Positions 17,516 to 26,908 are shown, numbered from the stretch's first letter. The stretch is 49,169 bases of DNA from Bryobacterales bacterium (GCA_022826925.1 JAJDTX010000020.1:1-49169); one strand, 5' to 3'. The notes: generated by a model from the sequence alone, not told the origin. Translations and numbers: made by a program.

Positions 17516-18988
17516 ATGACTCCAATCTCACGCCGGGGCTTCGCAAGCCGGGCCGCCATCGCCGCAACAGCTGCCTCGTACTCCAGGATACGAGGCGCAA
17601 ACGACGTCATCGGTATCGGGGTGATCGGCTTGGGCAATATTTCCCGAGGGCACCTAAACGAGTTCAGCGAAAGCCCGGATTCAAGAGTCGCCGCCGTCTG
17701 CGACATCTACGCTCCGCGGCTCGACCAAGGCGTTACGCGGACATCGGCGAAGGGGTACCGGCGCTACGAAGACCTCATCCACGATCCGAACGTGGACGCC
17801 GTAATCGTCTGCACCCCCGACCACTGGCACGCGCCGATGGCGATCGCAGCGATGCGGGCCGGCAAGGACGTGGACGTGGAAAAGCCGATGAGCTTGACCA
17901 TTGCCGAGGCCAAGCAGATGGTGGAAACCGCCAAGCAGACCGGTCGCATCCTCGCTGTGGACAGCGAACACATCGCCCACGGGATCTGGGAGCCAGCTCG
18001 GAAGCTGGTCTCGGCAGGCCTGCTGGGGAAGATCCTGTGGAGCCAGACGAGCCGCAGCCGCAACACCCGGGAGCCCCCGTTCAACTATCCCATCGACGAG
18101 TCCGCCAGTCCCGAGAACTTGGACTGGGAAGCCTTCCTCGGCAGCGCCCCGAAGAGGCCGTTCTCGCACGAGAGGTTCTTCCGCTGGAGACGCTACCGCG
18201 ACTACTCCGGCGGGATTGCCACCGACCTGTACTACCACCACGTCACGCCGCTGATCCAAGTCCTCGGCCGGGAGTTCCCGATTCGGGCGGTCTCTGCCGG
18301 CGGGAACTACGGCACTCCCCAGTCCGTGATGGAGGTGCCGGACACGCTCGTCGTAGCGCTGGATTTTCCCAGCAAGCACACCATCGTGTGCTCCGGCTCG
18401 CTCCGGAACTCGGTCGAGCTCCCTATCGTCGTGCGCGGCCACGAGGCCAACATCCACTTCGAAGGCAACCACCTGCGCCCTCGAAGCATCCGCCTGGTGC
18501 CGGAGGAGCCCTTCATCGACGGCTTCAAGGAGCGGGTCGCGAGCGCCGGCTTGGACGCCATGGGAACGTGGAGGGAAGAGCGCCGCCCCGTGCGGCCCAC
18601 CAACTTTCCGGGCCTGTCCGAGAGACGCAAGCGCCAAGTGCTGTCCTCGCTGCTGGCAGAGCCGCGCTGGAAGCAGCGCTACGACGAGGACTCGCGGTCG
18701 CGGCCTCAGATCCAGTCTCCTGGCGAGGAGCGCGACAGCTACTTCCAAGCGGTGTTCGAAGAGCGAGCCGAGGCACTTTCGGTCATGCCGTCGCTACACA
18801 TAGAGGCCCCGCCATCGAAGTCGTTCCGGCAGCACTTCCTGGAGTCGATCCGGACGCGCAAGCCCGCCCCGCTCGATGGCGAGCTCGGCTACCGCTCCCA
18901 AGTCGCGGTGAGCCTGGGGGTGGAAGCCCATCGCCGCAACAAGGCGATGGGCTTCGATCTCGAAAGCGAGCAGGTGCTCGAACTATGA
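17516..18988 (+). CDS. Gfo/Idh/MocA family oxidoreductase, Tat-exported
   Basis: A 490-residue NAD(P)-dependent sugar oxidoreductase. It begins with a twin-arginine signal (SRRGFASRAAIAATAAS), then a Rossmann fold (GIGVIGLGNISRGH) and the family's catalytic EKP (DVEKPMSL). The motif GGIATDLYYHH supplies the other conserved active-site residues. Exported members keep their cofactor bound and fold before export, which explains the Tat signal. Some relatives oxidise sugars at C3 to 3-keto-glycosides. The next gene, a DUF1080 protein, overlaps the stop by ATGA, so the two are translationally coupled and probably act in sequence. The start at 17516 gives the complete Tat signal; 16 further upstream codons are open but overlap the -10 box. 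Confidence 0.92.
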   Translation: MTPISRRGFASRAAIAATAASYSRIRGANDVIGIGVIGLGNISRGHLNEFSESPDSRVAAVCDIYAPRLDQGVTRTSAKGYRRYEDLIHDPNVDAVIVCTPDHWHAPMAIAAMRAGKDVDVEKPMSLTIAEAKQMVETAKQTGRILAVDSEHIAHGIWEPARKLVSAGLLGKILWSQTSRSRNTREPPFNYPIDESASPENLDWEAFLGSAPKRPFSHERFFRWRRYRDYSGGIATDLYYHHVTPLIQVLGREFPIRAVSAGGNYGTPQSVMEVPDTLVVALDFPSKHTIVCSGSLRNSVELPIVVRGHEANIHFEGNHLRPRSIRLVPEEPFIDGFKERVASAGLDAMGTWREERRPVRPTNFPGLSERRKRQVLSSLLAEPRWKQRYDEDSRSRPQIQSPGEERDSYFQAVFEERAEALSVMPSLHIEAPPSKSFRQHFLESIRTRKPAPLDGELGYRSQVAVSLGVEAHRRNKAMGFDLESEQVLEL

Positions 18989-19626
18989 GGCTCGCACTTG
19001 CCCTGCTGGCGCTCCACGGCGTCGCACTCGCTGGAGAAGCTGGCTTCGAGCCGCTCGTCGACGGCTCGACCCTCTCGGGGTGGACGGTGCACCCCCGAGC
19101 GGAGACGAGCGGCGGGTGGCGGGTCGAGGACGAGGTGTTGCTGGTCGAGGGCCGGCCCGGGAACCTAGCCACTTCTGAAGACTACGGGGACTTCGACCTG
19201 CGCCTCGAGTGGAAGCTGGGGGAGCTCGGCAACAGCGGGGTCTTCTACAGGTTTGCGGGCACCGGAAACCCGAACGGAGCCGCGATCGAGTACCAGCTCG
19301 CCGACAACGCGCGCCCAGCCTCGCAACAGCATGCCAACCGCAGGGCGGGATCGGCCTACGGGCTGTACGCGCCACAGGGTGATCGGTCGCCTGTGCCCGG
19401 CGAGTGGAACACTCTGCGCGTGGTAGCCCGCGGCAACCGGGTGGAGCACTGGCTCAACGGCCGGAAGGTGGTGGAGTTTGACCTGGGCAGTCCAGACTTC
19501 GCTGCAAGGGCCCGGGCGGCCGGCAAGGACGAAGCCTTCGCCCGAGCCCGGTCTGGCAGGATCGTGTTGCAAGACCATGCCAGCCGGGTCTGGTTTCGCA
19601 ACATACGAATCCGGCGCTTGGATTGA
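18985..19626 (+). CDS. DUF1080 (3-keto-disaccharide hydrolase-type) protein
   Basis: A 213-residue Sec-exported protein (signal MRLALALLALHGVALAGEA). It has the concanavalin-like jelly roll of DUF1080: FEPLVDGSTLSGWTVH, YGDFDLRLEWKLGELGNSGVFYR in part, EWNTLRVVARGNRVEHWLNG in part, and a closing IVLQDHASRVWFRNIRIR in part. DUF1080 enzymes studied elsewhere cleave 3-keto-glycosides made by Gfo/Idh oxidoreductases, so the coupling to the preceding gene (ATGA overlap) suggests a two-step extracytoplasmic pathway. The substrate glycoside is not known. Confidence 0.9.
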   Translation: MRLALALLALHGVALAGEAGFEPLVDGSTLSGWTVHPRAETSGGWRVEDEVLLVEGRPGNLATSEDYGDFDLRLEWKLGELGNSGVFYRFAGTGNPNGAAIEYQLADNARPASQQHANRRAGSAYGLYAPQGDRSPVPGEWNTLRVVARGNRVEHWLNGRKVVEFDLGSPDFAARARAAGKDEAFARARSGRIVLQDHASRVWFRNIRIRRLD

Positions 19627-19708
19627 TTGCGATCAGATCCGGCAGGACTGCTGTAGCCAGTCCCGGCTATCGAACGCAGGCGCCGAAATCCGTCACGCCT
19701 TGATCGCA

Positions 19709-19738
19709 TTGGACAAACGTACGGGTTAGGCTTAGCAT
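19709..19738 (+). promoter_or_regulatory. Promoter TTGGAC-N18-TAGCAT
   Basis: A -35-like TTGGAC (19709-19714) and a -10-like TAGCAT (19733-19738) are spaced by 18 bases. The -10 box ends 6 bases before a GTG (19745) and 9 before the ATG (19748), so the message is probably leaderless. Confidence 0.5.
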
Positions 19739-19747
19739 CAATCCGTG

Positions 19748-20809
19748 ATGACACGAACGTTGCTCGTGGCCGCTACGGTCGCCTGTAGCTGGGCATCCGC
19801 CGATCTCGCAGTCGCCGCTGACGTTCGAGCCCTTGTCAAGGAGGGCGCAAGCCTTTCGGCCGAGCAGGCTGAGGCTCTCGAAGCACAGTTGGAGGCCGAT
19901 CCGCTAGCCATGACGGCGCGCACACGATTGCTGGGCTACTACCAACGCATGGCGAGAAGCCGGGAGACTTCGTCCGAGGCTTATACCGGGCTGCGCTCTC
20001 ACGTGCTGTGGCTGATTCGGAACGAGCCGAAATCCGAGATCCTGGCTGAGCCGCCAGGCCTGCTCCTGGAATTCAACCGGGAGCTCGATCCTGAGAAATT
20101 CGACGCAGGCAGAGACGCGTTCCTAGCGCACCTCCGCAAGGCCCCGAATGACTTGACACTGCTGGAGAGAGCTGCGGACTTCGCGTCGTTTCGGGATCGA
20201 GCGCTTGCCATCGAACTGGGCGAGAGAGCTCGGTCGCTTGACAGTGCGAACCCCAAGTGGACGGTCCGCCTAGCCTTTGACCGCTACAACGCCTATCGCA
20301 ATCTTCGCCTGGGATCGGAAGGATCACCTGTCGCCGTTGCTGGAAAGGCTCTGAGTGAATTCGGGAGGGCCTTCGAACTGTTGGACGGGGCTCGGATCGG
20401 AGGCTACTTGTCACTTGCCGCGGAAGTTGCCGTCGCAGCTAACGAACTTGCCAAGGCTCGGGAGTACGCGCACCTGATGTTGGATGACGACAGCCAGGGC
20501 TCGGAGCACTACTGGTACAACGTTCACTATGGAAATATCACGCTCGGGAAGATCGCACTCGCCGAGGGGGACGTTCAACGGGCGGCATCGTACTTGCTCC
20601 TTGCCGGAACCACGGCGGGATCGGTGAAATTGAATGTCCGGGGCCCGGACACCGAACTTGCCCAGGAACTGCTCGAACGAGGCGAGCGAGAGTCGGTGCT
20701 GCAGTACTTCGATCTGTGTGCGCACTTCTGGGAAAGTGGCCGCGAACGCCTAGTCGAGTGGGCGGCCTTGGTGCGAGCCGGAAGCGTTCCGAGGCTTGAG
20801 CAGTTCTGA
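19748..20809 (+). CDS. Exported helical-repeat (TPR-like) protein, function unknown
   Basis: A 353-residue protein with a Sec signal (TLLVAATVACSWASADLAVAA). The mature part is almost wholly alpha-helical, with repeating 30-40-residue units rich in Ala, Leu and Glu (LSAEQAEALEAQLEADPLAM, ELAKAREYAHLMLDD, LAEGDVQRAASYLLLAG), which resemble degenerate tetratricopeptide repeats. I do not recognise a named family. GTG 19745 is an alternative start one codon upstream. It converges with mrpG, 29 bases between stops, with no clear terminator. Confidence 0.7.
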   Translation: MTRTLLVAATVACSWASADLAVAADVRALVKEGASLSAEQAEALEAQLEADPLAMTARTRLLGYYQRMARSRETSSEAYTGLRSHVLWLIRNEPKSEILAEPPGLLLEFNRELDPEKFDAGRDAFLAHLRKAPNDLTLLERAADFASFRDRALAIELGERARSLDSANPKWTVRLAFDRYNAYRNLRLGSEGSPVAVAGKALSEFGRAFELLDGARIGGYLSLAAEVAVAANELAKAREYAHLMLDDDSQGSEHYWYNVHYGNITLGKIALAEGDVQRAASYLLLAGTTAGSVKLNVRGPDTELAQELLERGERESVLQYFDLCAHFWESGRERLVEWAALVRAGSVPRLEQF

Positions 20810-20838
20810 CGGTAGCCTCGAGCGTGTGGAAGAAGTGG

Positions 20839-21213
20839 CTAGCGCGGGTCCTCTGCAGACTTGCTCATGGGAGCATACTTGCCCTGCCACTCGTCGAGGT
20901 GCGTCTTTTCCCACAGCGGGACGCCCAAGCGGTAGGCTGCGCGGGCAATCGCATGCGCGGCAACTGGCGCTGTGGACAAGAGAAAAATGATCGTCAGCAG
21001 CGAGACGGTGATGCTGGCCGGGTCCCGGAAATGCACGGCCGAGGCGACGAAGACCAACCCGGCACCGAGGGCACCGGCCTTGGTCAAGGCATGCATGCGG
21101 ACAATCACGTCCGGCAGGCGCAGTACGCCGAGACTGGCCACGAACAGGAAGAAGCCGCCCGAAACCAAGGCGATTGCCGTGATCCAGTCGCGCAGCGAGC
21201 CCATCTCCGCCAC
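20839..21213 (-). CDS. mrpG: Na+/H+ antiporter subunit G
   Basis: A 124-residue membrane protein, last gene of the Mrp operon. It has three hydrophobic segments with the family pattern ALVSGGFFLFVASLGVLRLP and ARMHA-like VIVRMHALTKAGALGAGL. MrpG is a required small subunit of the multi-subunit cation/proton antiporter in the cytoplasmic membrane. The start is GTG at 21213, sharing one base with the mrpF TAG stop. Confidence 0.9.
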   Translation of the reverse strand: MAEMGSLRDWITAIALVSGGFFLFVASLGVLRLPDVIVRMHALTKAGALGAGLVFVASAVHFRDPASITVSLLTIIFLLSTAPVAAHAIARAAYRLGVPLWEKTHLDEWQGKYAPMSKSAEDPR

Positions 21214-21548
21214 TACTCGCCCTCCTTAGCCCGGCCCGGCGTCGTATTGGACTCGAACTGGTCGGCGCGCCGATTCGCAAACCATGCGAATGCAACCGTG
21301 GCCAAGAACGCAACCAATGCCGTGGCGACCGCCACATCGAGGATCGCCGAGTGGCCGCTGGCGATGCCGAACAAGCCAACGACCGCCACTGCCAACACGG
21401 TGATCAGGTCCACCGACACCACTCGGTCGACCAGAGTCGGCCCCTTCACCATGCGCACGAACGCGATCAAGATCGCCGACAGCGCCAGCGCGGCGCAGAT
21501 ATCGATCCCCCACGCCAGGATCACGGCATGCTCCCCCATTCCGCTCAT
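21213..21548 (-). CDS. mrpF: Na+/H+ antiporter subunit F
   Basis: A 111-residue protein with three transmembrane segments and the MrpF pattern FVRMVKGPTLVDRVVSVDL and AVVGLFGIASGHSAILDVA. It is part of the Mrp complex. The ATG overlaps the mrpE stop as ATGA (21545-21548), so translation is coupled. The C-terminal tail (ANRRADQFESNTTPGRAKEGE in part) is short and charged. Confidence 0.9.
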   Translation of the reverse strand: MSGMGEHAVILAWGIDICAALALSAILIAFVRMVKGPTLVDRVVSVDLITVLAVAVVGLFGIASGHSAILDVAVATALVAFLATVAFAWFANRRADQFESNTTPGRAKEGE

Positions 21549-22021
21549 TGCAGTGCCTCCATCACACGCCGCTCCAGACCCGCCTTGACGTCCCGGCGGA
21601 CCTCGTCCGGATCATCGACGAACATGCAGTGCACATACAGCGTCTTGTGATCCGGGCTCACGTCGAGGCTGAGCGAGCCGGGCGTGAGCGAGATCAGGTT
21701 CGCGAGAGTGACGATCTGGATCGGGTCCGTGACGCTCAGCGGGATCGCCACGATCGCGGGCCGCGCCTTGTGGACGGGCGTGAGGACATCCCAAGCGACG
21801 CGAGCGCAGGAAGCGAGGAACACGCGCATGAAATAGAGCAGCAAGCGGGCGAGATTGAAGACCCGATCGTAGTAGCGCATGCGGCCGAACATCGGGCTGG
21901 AAATGCTGAGCGCAATACCCCCGAGCACGAAGCCCACGGCAAGATCGGCCACAGTGAGCCGACCCATCAGCGCGCACCAGCCCACGGCCAGCAGCAGGTT
22001 GTAATGGAACGGATTCCTCAC
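21545..22021 (-). CDS. mrpE: Na+/H+ antiporter subunit E
   Basis: A 158-residue protein with two N-terminal hydrophobic segments (NLLLAVGWCALMGRLTVADL, FVLGGIALSI) and a conserved soluble C-terminal part (LANLISLTPGSLSLDVSPD, LYVHCMFVDD), matching MrpE/MnhE. The start is a GTG at 22019-22021 that overlaps the mrpD stop as GTGA. Confidence 0.92.
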   Translation of the reverse strand: MRNPFHYNLLLAVGWCALMGRLTVADLAVGFVLGGIALSISSPMFGRMRYYDRVFNLARLLLYFMRVFLASCARVAWDVLTPVHKARPAIVAIPLSVTDPIQIVTLANLISLTPGSLSLDVSPDHKTLYVHCMFVDDPDEVRRDVKAGLERRVMEALQ

Positions 22022-23553
22022 TCGCCCACTCCCGCGCCGGCGCCAAGGGCAGCAGTCTCGCTACGCCCCAAGACCGCTTCGACATAGTTGGACGGGTCCA
22101 TGACTTCGTGCCCGGCGCGCTCCGCCAAATCATACAGCGGCCCCGGCCACAGGCCGATTGCTAGCGTCATGGCCGCCAGGCAGATGATCGGGCCCAGCAG
22201 CAGCGCGCGGTTGGCCCGCGACAGCGGCGGAGGCTTCTCCGCAGAGGCAGGCCGCGCCTTCCAAATCCCGTTCACCCAAATCTTGGTCATCGAGTACATT
22301 GTCAGCAACCCGACGGCCAGGGCCACCGCGGCGATCCAGTACTGCTGGCTCTCGACCGACGCCTTGATCACCAATAGCTTTGCCCAGAATCCGGACAGCG
22401 GCGGGAAGCCAGCCAGCGAAAAGGCCGGCACGAAGAACAGCGCCGCCAGCAGCGGCTGCTCGCGATACACGCCGCCCAGGGTCTTCAAGTCGCTCGATCC
22501 CGACAGCCGCTCGGCCGCTCCCGCCACGAAGAACAGATTGGCCTTGACGATGATGTGATGCAAGATGTAGAACACCGCGCCCACTAGGGCCAGCGGCGTG
22601 AACAGGGCCAGCCCGAGGACCATGTATCCGATCTGGCTGATGATGTGGAACGACAGAATGCGCCTGAGCTCGTTGTGCGAGGCGGCGCCCAGCACGCCGG
22701 TCACCATCGTCAGGCCGGCGGTCCAAAGCAGGATGCCGTGCGTATAGCCGACGTCGTGGGTGAAGATCAGCGTGAAGACCCGGATCATCGAATACACGCC
22801 CACCTTGGTCAGCAGCCCCGCGAAGATCGCCGACACGGCCACTTTCGGCGTGTGGTAGCTGGCCGGCAGCCAGAAGAACAGCGGGAAGACCGCCGCCTTG
22901 ATTCCGAACGCGACGATGAACAGGATCGCCACGACCGAGAGCAGCCCTTGGTTTTCGACCTGCTGCACGCGCAAGTGCAGGTCGGCCATGTTGAGCGTGC
23001 CGGTCATTCCGTACAGCAGGCCGATGCCGCTCAGGAACAGCGTGGTGGCGACCAGGCTCAGGGCGGCGTAGCGCACGGCGCCGTCCAGCTGCGCCTTGCG
23101 CCCCCCGGAAATCAGCAGCGCCAGGGAAGCGATCAGCATCACCTCGAACCAGACGTAGAGGTTGAAGATGTCACCGGTGAGAAACGCGCCGCAGACCGCC
23201 CCGATCAGAGCTTGCAGCGGCGGGTGGAAATCCTTGACGAGCGCGCGCTCGTCGATGTCGCAGAGGGCGTAGACGATCGTCGCTGCGCCCATGACGGAGG
23301 TGATCAGCACCATGGCGGCACTGAGGTGGTCGGCGACGAGCGTGATCCCAAACGGAGCCGGCCACCCGCCGACCTGCACCACTAGGATGCCCTCGCGCCA
23401 GACCGTTACCAGCAACGATGTCGCGATCCCGAGATGCGCAATGCCCGCCACCAAGCTGACCGCCTGCTGCATGGCGCGGTGAGGCCGCAGCAACAGACCG
23501 AGAATCCCGCAGGCCAGCGGCAGCACGATGGCGGCGGCGAGCAGCCAACTCAC
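22018..23553 (-). CDS. mrpD: Na+/H+ antiporter subunit D
   Basis: A 511-residue polytopic protein of about 14 transmembrane segments, homologous to complex I subunits NuoM/NuoN and to MrpA. It contains the proton-channel domain, with an acidic residue in FNLYVWFEVMLIASLALL and lysines in the following helices (GIKAAVFPLFFWLPASYHTP in part). MrpD and MrpA are thought to carry the ion translocation. The GTG start overlaps the mrpC stop as GTGA (23550-23553). Confidence 0.95.
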   Translation of the reverse strand: MSWLLAAAIVLPLACGILGLLLRPHRAMQQAVSLVAGIAHLGIATSLLVTVWREGILVVQVGGWPAPFGITLVADHLSAAMVLITSVMGAATIVYALCDIDERALVKDFHPPLQALIGAVCGAFLTGDIFNLYVWFEVMLIASLALLISGGRKAQLDGAVRYAALSLVATTLFLSGIGLLYGMTGTLNMADLHLRVQQVENQGLLSVVAILFIVAFGIKAAVFPLFFWLPASYHTPKVAVSAIFAGLLTKVGVYSMIRVFTLIFTHDVGYTHGILLWTAGLTMVTGVLGAASHNELRRILSFHIISQIGYMVLGLALFTPLALVGAVFYILHHIIVKANLFFVAGAAERLSGSSDLKTLGGVYREQPLLAALFFVPAFSLAGFPPLSGFWAKLLVIKASVESQQYWIAAVALAVGLLTMYSMTKIWVNGIWKARPASAEKPPPLSRANRALLLGPIICLAAMTLAIGLWPGPLYDLAERAGHEVMDPSNYVEAVLGRSETAALGAGAGVGE

Positions 23554-23945
23554 TGCGGACCTCCCGAAACCGACCCGTCCACCCCGGCCCCGGCCGCCAT
23601 GGGTTCGGCGGAGCGCATCGAGTCGGGATCCACCGTTTCCAAGCGCTGATAGGTGCGGAATGCCAGCACCAGCAAGAAGGCGAACACGCTGAACGAGATC
23701 ACGATCGCCGTGAGCATCAGCGCTTGTGGCAGGGCATTCGCCACGTCCGGCCCCGGCACCAGCTCTCCGGGAGTGATCAGCGGCGGAAACCTGGCCTGCA
23801 GGCCGCCGGACGAAAAGATCAGCAGGTTCGCGGTGTGCGAGATCAGCGCCAAGCCCAGGACGAAGCGCACCAAGTTCCGGCGCAGCATCAGATACACGCT
23901 CGAGGCCATCAAGACCCCAACCAAGACTGCGATGACCGTCTCCAT
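23550..23945 (-). CDS. mrpC: Na+/H+ antiporter subunit C
   Basis: A 131-residue NuoK-like subunit with three transmembrane segments (VIAVLVGVLMASSVYLMLRR, FVLGLALISHTANLLIFSS, ALMLTAIVISFSVFAFLLVL). The start ATG 23945 is chosen because the family begins there; the frame is open further upstream but would overlap mrpB. A 13-base gap separates it from mrpB, the only real gap in the operon. Confidence 0.93.
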   Translation of the reverse strand: METVIAVLVGVLMASSVYLMLRRNLVRFVLGLALISHTANLLIFSSGGLQARFPPLITPGELVPGPDVANALPQALMLTAIVISFSVFAFLLVLAFRTYQRLETVDPDSMRSAEPMAAGAGVDGSVSGGPQ

Positions 23946-23958
23946 CAGAACACCGTGA

Positions 23959-24390
23959 TCACTTGTCGCCGCGGGCCGGAGGCTCGGGAGCGGGCTCCTT
24001 GATCTCGAGCACAAAGGTGAGAACCGCTCCCACAACCACCAGGTAGACTCCGAAATCAAACAGGAGCGGCGTGCCGAGCTTGACACCGCCGATCTCCACC
24101 CACTGGCCGGACAGGAACGTACCCCCGCCCGAGAGGATTCCGATCAACCCCGAAAGGACCGCCAACGATAGTCCGGCGGCGGCGGTCTTGAGCGGATCGG
24201 TGCGAACCAAGCGGCGCACGTCCTTCGGATCGGCCACGAAGACGTAAAGACTGCACGCGATCGACGCGATCAACCCGCCGACGAAGCCCCCGCCCGGGGC
24301 GTCGTGGCCGCGCAAGAGCGTTGCCACCGAAAACACGAGAATCAACGTGAACAGCACGCGCGTGGTCTCGCGGAGAATCAGCGTATTCAT
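23959..24390 (-). CDS. mrpB: Na+/H+ antiporter subunit B
   Basis: A 143-residue MnhB-type subunit with four hydrophobic segments and the hallmark GHDAPGGGFVGGL. It forms part of the membrane arm of the Mrp complex. Its ATG overlaps the mrpA stop as ATGA (24387-24390). The short acidic, proline-rich tail (EIKEPAPEPPARGDK) is probably cytoplasmic. Confidence 0.94.
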   Translation of the reverse strand: MNTLILRETTRVLFTLILVFSVATLLRGHDAPGGGFVGGLIASIACSLYVFVADPKDVRRLVRTDPLKTAAAGLSLAVLSGLIGILSGGGTFLSGQWVEIGGVKLGTPLLFDFGVYLVVVGAVLTFVLEIKEPAPEPPARGDK

Positions 24391-26744
24391 GCGCCCTCCC
24401 TCGATACCCGTGCACGGGAGGACCGCGCCGCGTGCCCGCGCTGCAGCCGCTGGACGCGATCGAAACGGTAGCGAAAGCGGCGCCGCATCAGGGCGCAGAC
24501 TGCGGCGGCGGCAAGCACCAAGACCGAGATCTCGCCCAGCGTGTCCAAGGCGCGGAAGTCGACCAATATGACGTTGACAATGTTGTGCCCGCGGCCGCCC
24601 GGAACCGCCATCGACTCGAAATACTCGGTCAGTTCAAGCTGCGGCGGGCGTTCGGTGACCGCAAGCAGGACCAGGGTCGTCGCCGCGCCGACCGCGACCG
24701 CGACCGCCCCGTCGCGCCAGCGCGCCGAGAGCGGCTGGCGGATCTCGTTCCGGAAGTCGGGCAGCTTGAGCAAGACTATGGCGACGATCACAACCACGAG
24801 GGTCTCGACAATCAGCTGCGTCAAGGCCACGTCGGGCGCCCCTCGGAGCAGGAAGACGAGGCTGATGGCCGTGCCGACCACGCCCAGCGCACAGATCGCC
24901 AGCAAGCGCGACCTGGTCAGGATGACGGTGAGAACGGACGCTGCGATCACGGCCACCAAGGCCCACTCCCCGAAGGTCACGCTGGGCACTCGAGAAGGCA
25001 GGTGAATCGCGTCCTTGGCCACCAAGGTTGCGCCGACGCTCAGAGCCAGAGTGGCGAAGACCACCAGAATGTAGCGGCGCTGGATGCCGGACTGCATGCG
25101 GCGCGTCAGCGCTGCGGAGAAACGCGCGATCCCATCCAGGGTCGCGTCATAGACCCGGTCGCCAGTGACTGGCAAGCGATCCAGGCGCGCCGCCGGCCAC
25201 GACAGGATGGAAGGCCGCTTCCAGAAGACAAGCGCCCCAACGGCCCAAGTGGCGAGCGATAGCAGCATCAGGGCGCTAAAGCCGTGCCACAGCCCGGGCT
25301 CGAAATGCTCCGGCAACGGTGCAATCGCCGCGGCAGCGGGCAACACCAGAGCGCGAAACACGGGACCGGTCGCGACTCCTGCGACCAAGCCGAGCAGTCC
25401 CAGCACCACGGGACCGATCCACAGTTGCCAACAGACAGCGTGCGCATCCCGCGCGGACTGCTTCATCTCTCCGAAGAACGGCAGCACGGCCACCATCAGG
25501 GCGGACGTCACCACGAGTGCGCTAGCAGCGAAGATGGCGAACAGGGCAAACCCGCCGAATCCCGATTCATACGCGCTCGAATACAGCAGTTCCTTGCCGA
25601 CAAAGCCGATGAACGGGGGCAAGCCAGCCATCGAGACACCAGCGAGCGCCGCGCCCGCGAATGCCGGGCCGAGCACGTGGCGCAGACCGCCATGGCGGGC
25701 CAGGTCGCGACTGCCGGTCGCGCGTTCGATCATGCCGACAACCATGAACAACGCAGCCTTGTACAGGGCATGCACGAGGATGAAAGCCGTGGCCGCGACA
25801 ACAGCCGCGGGATGCACCGTCCCTGCCGCTTCGCCGGGCAGGCCGAGAAACATCACACACGTGCCCAATGCCATCACGGTGGTGTAAGCCAAGACCTGCT
25901 TGAGATCCGTGCGCGTAACCGAGGCCAATGCCGCATAGACCGCGGTCACCGCGCCAAAGCCGACCAGCGTCACACTCCACGCCTCGGTTCCGCCGAGCAC
26001 GGGCGACATCCGGGCCAGCAGGAACACACCGGCCTTGACCATCGTGGCCGAGTGAAGATAGGCCGACACCGGGGTCGGTGCCGCCATCGCGTTGGGCAGC
26101 CAGAAATGAAGAGGGTACTGCGCGGACTTGGTGAAGGCACCAGCCAAGACCAGCGCCAAGATCCACGGATAGTGCGAGGCGCCGGCCAGACTCGCGTCCC
26201 CGGCTAACAATTCCCGCAGGCTGTACGTTCCGGCCGTCTCGCCGAGCAGCACGAATCCGGCCAGCATGGCCAAGGCTCCCACTCCGGTAACCAGCAGGGC
26301 TTGCAGCGCCGCGCGCCGCGCGGCCGCGTCCTCGTGCTTGTAGCCGATCAAGAGGAACGATGTCAGGGCGGTAAGTTCCCAAAAGATAAACAGGGCGATC
26401 AGGTTGTCCGCCAGCACCAGCCCCAGCATCGAGAGCATGAAGGCCAAGAGAAACGCGGTGAAGCGCAGCAGCTGCGGCTGGCCCAGCATGTACTCGCTCG
26501 CGTAGAGCACGATCAGCGTGCCGATTCCGGTGATGAGCAGGGCGAACAGCAGGCTCAACCCGTCGACAAAGAAGCTCAGCGCGATGCCTTGCTGCGGGAT
26601 CCAGCCGATCTCCCAATAGAGCGATCCGCCGGACGAGACGTGCGGCACCAGCGAACAGAACCAAGCGAACAGGGCGGCAGGCAGCGCTACCGCCGCTCGC
26701 AGTAGCACCGGCACTCTTGCCGTTGGAATACCAAGCGCAGCCAT
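24387..26744 (-). CDS. mrpA: Na+/H+ antiporter subunit A
   Basis: A 785-residue NuoL-like subunit and the first gene of the operon. Residues about 1-480 form the proton-conducting domain (GWIPQQGIALSFFVDGLSLLF in part, FIFWELTALTSFLLIGYKHE, TKSAQYPLHFWLPNAMAAPT, YLHSATMVKAGVFLLAR). The C-terminal part (about 560-770) carries the MbhD/MbhE-like segments (GAPDVALTQLIVETLVVVIV, NIVNVILVDFRALDTLGE) that are normal in full-length MrpA. The complete A-G order matches group I Mrp operons, which export Na+ in exchange for H+ and support growth in salty or alkaline conditions. The likely promoter is the AT-richer stretch near 26792-26812, but no clear boxes were found. Confidence 0.96.
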   Translation of the reverse strand: MAALGIPTARVPVLLRAAVALPAALFAWFCSLVPHVSSGGSLYWEIGWIPQQGIALSFFVDGLSLLFALLITGIGTLIVLYASEYMLGQPQLLRFTAFLLAFMLSMLGLVLADNLIALFIFWELTALTSFLLIGYKHEDAAARRAALQALLVTGVGALAMLAGFVLLGETAGTYSLRELLAGDASLAGASHYPWILALVLAGAFTKSAQYPLHFWLPNAMAAPTPVSAYLHSATMVKAGVFLLARMSPVLGGTEAWSVTLVGFGAVTAVYAALASVTRTDLKQVLAYTTVMALGTCVMFLGLPGEAAGTVHPAAVVAATAFILVHALYKAALFMVVGMIERATGSRDLARHGGLRHVLGPAFAGAALAGVSMAGLPPFIGFVGKELLYSSAYESGFGGFALFAIFAASALVVTSALMVAVLPFFGEMKQSARDAHAVCWQLWIGPVVLGLLGLVAGVATGPVFRALVLPAAAAIAPLPEHFEPGLWHGFSALMLLSLATWAVGALVFWKRPSILSWPAARLDRLPVTGDRVYDATLDGIARFSAALTRRMQSGIQRRYILVVFATLALSVGATLVAKDAIHLPSRVPSVTFGEWALVAVIAASVLTVILTRSRLLAICALGVVGTAISLVFLLRGAPDVALTQLIVETLVVVIVAIVLLKLPDFRNEIRQPLSARWRDGAVAVAVGAATTLVLLAVTERPPQLELTEYFESMAVPGGRGHNIVNVILVDFRALDTLGEISVLVLAAAAVCALMRRRFRYRFDRVQRLQRGHAARSSRARVSREGA

Positions 26745-26902
26745 GGCCAGAAATCCGGCCTCGGCGCGATACGGTGCCTGCGACCCGGACTAGAGAATCA
26801 AATTACCATCATCGGGCCGCGGGCCGCCAAGCAGGGGCGGCAGCGCCTCTGCGCCCACCCAGCGTGCGAATGGCGGTCCGGTCGCCGAAGTGGAGACAAT
26901 GA

Positions 26903-26908
26903 TAGGCT
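26903..26908 (+). promoter_or_regulatory. -10 box TAGGCT of the sulfatase operon
   Basis: TAGGCT lies 10 bases before the ATG at 26919, with no Shine-Dalgarno between them. It fits the leaderless pattern seen elsewhere in the window, and would drive the four-gene run 26919-33443. Confidence 0.35.
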
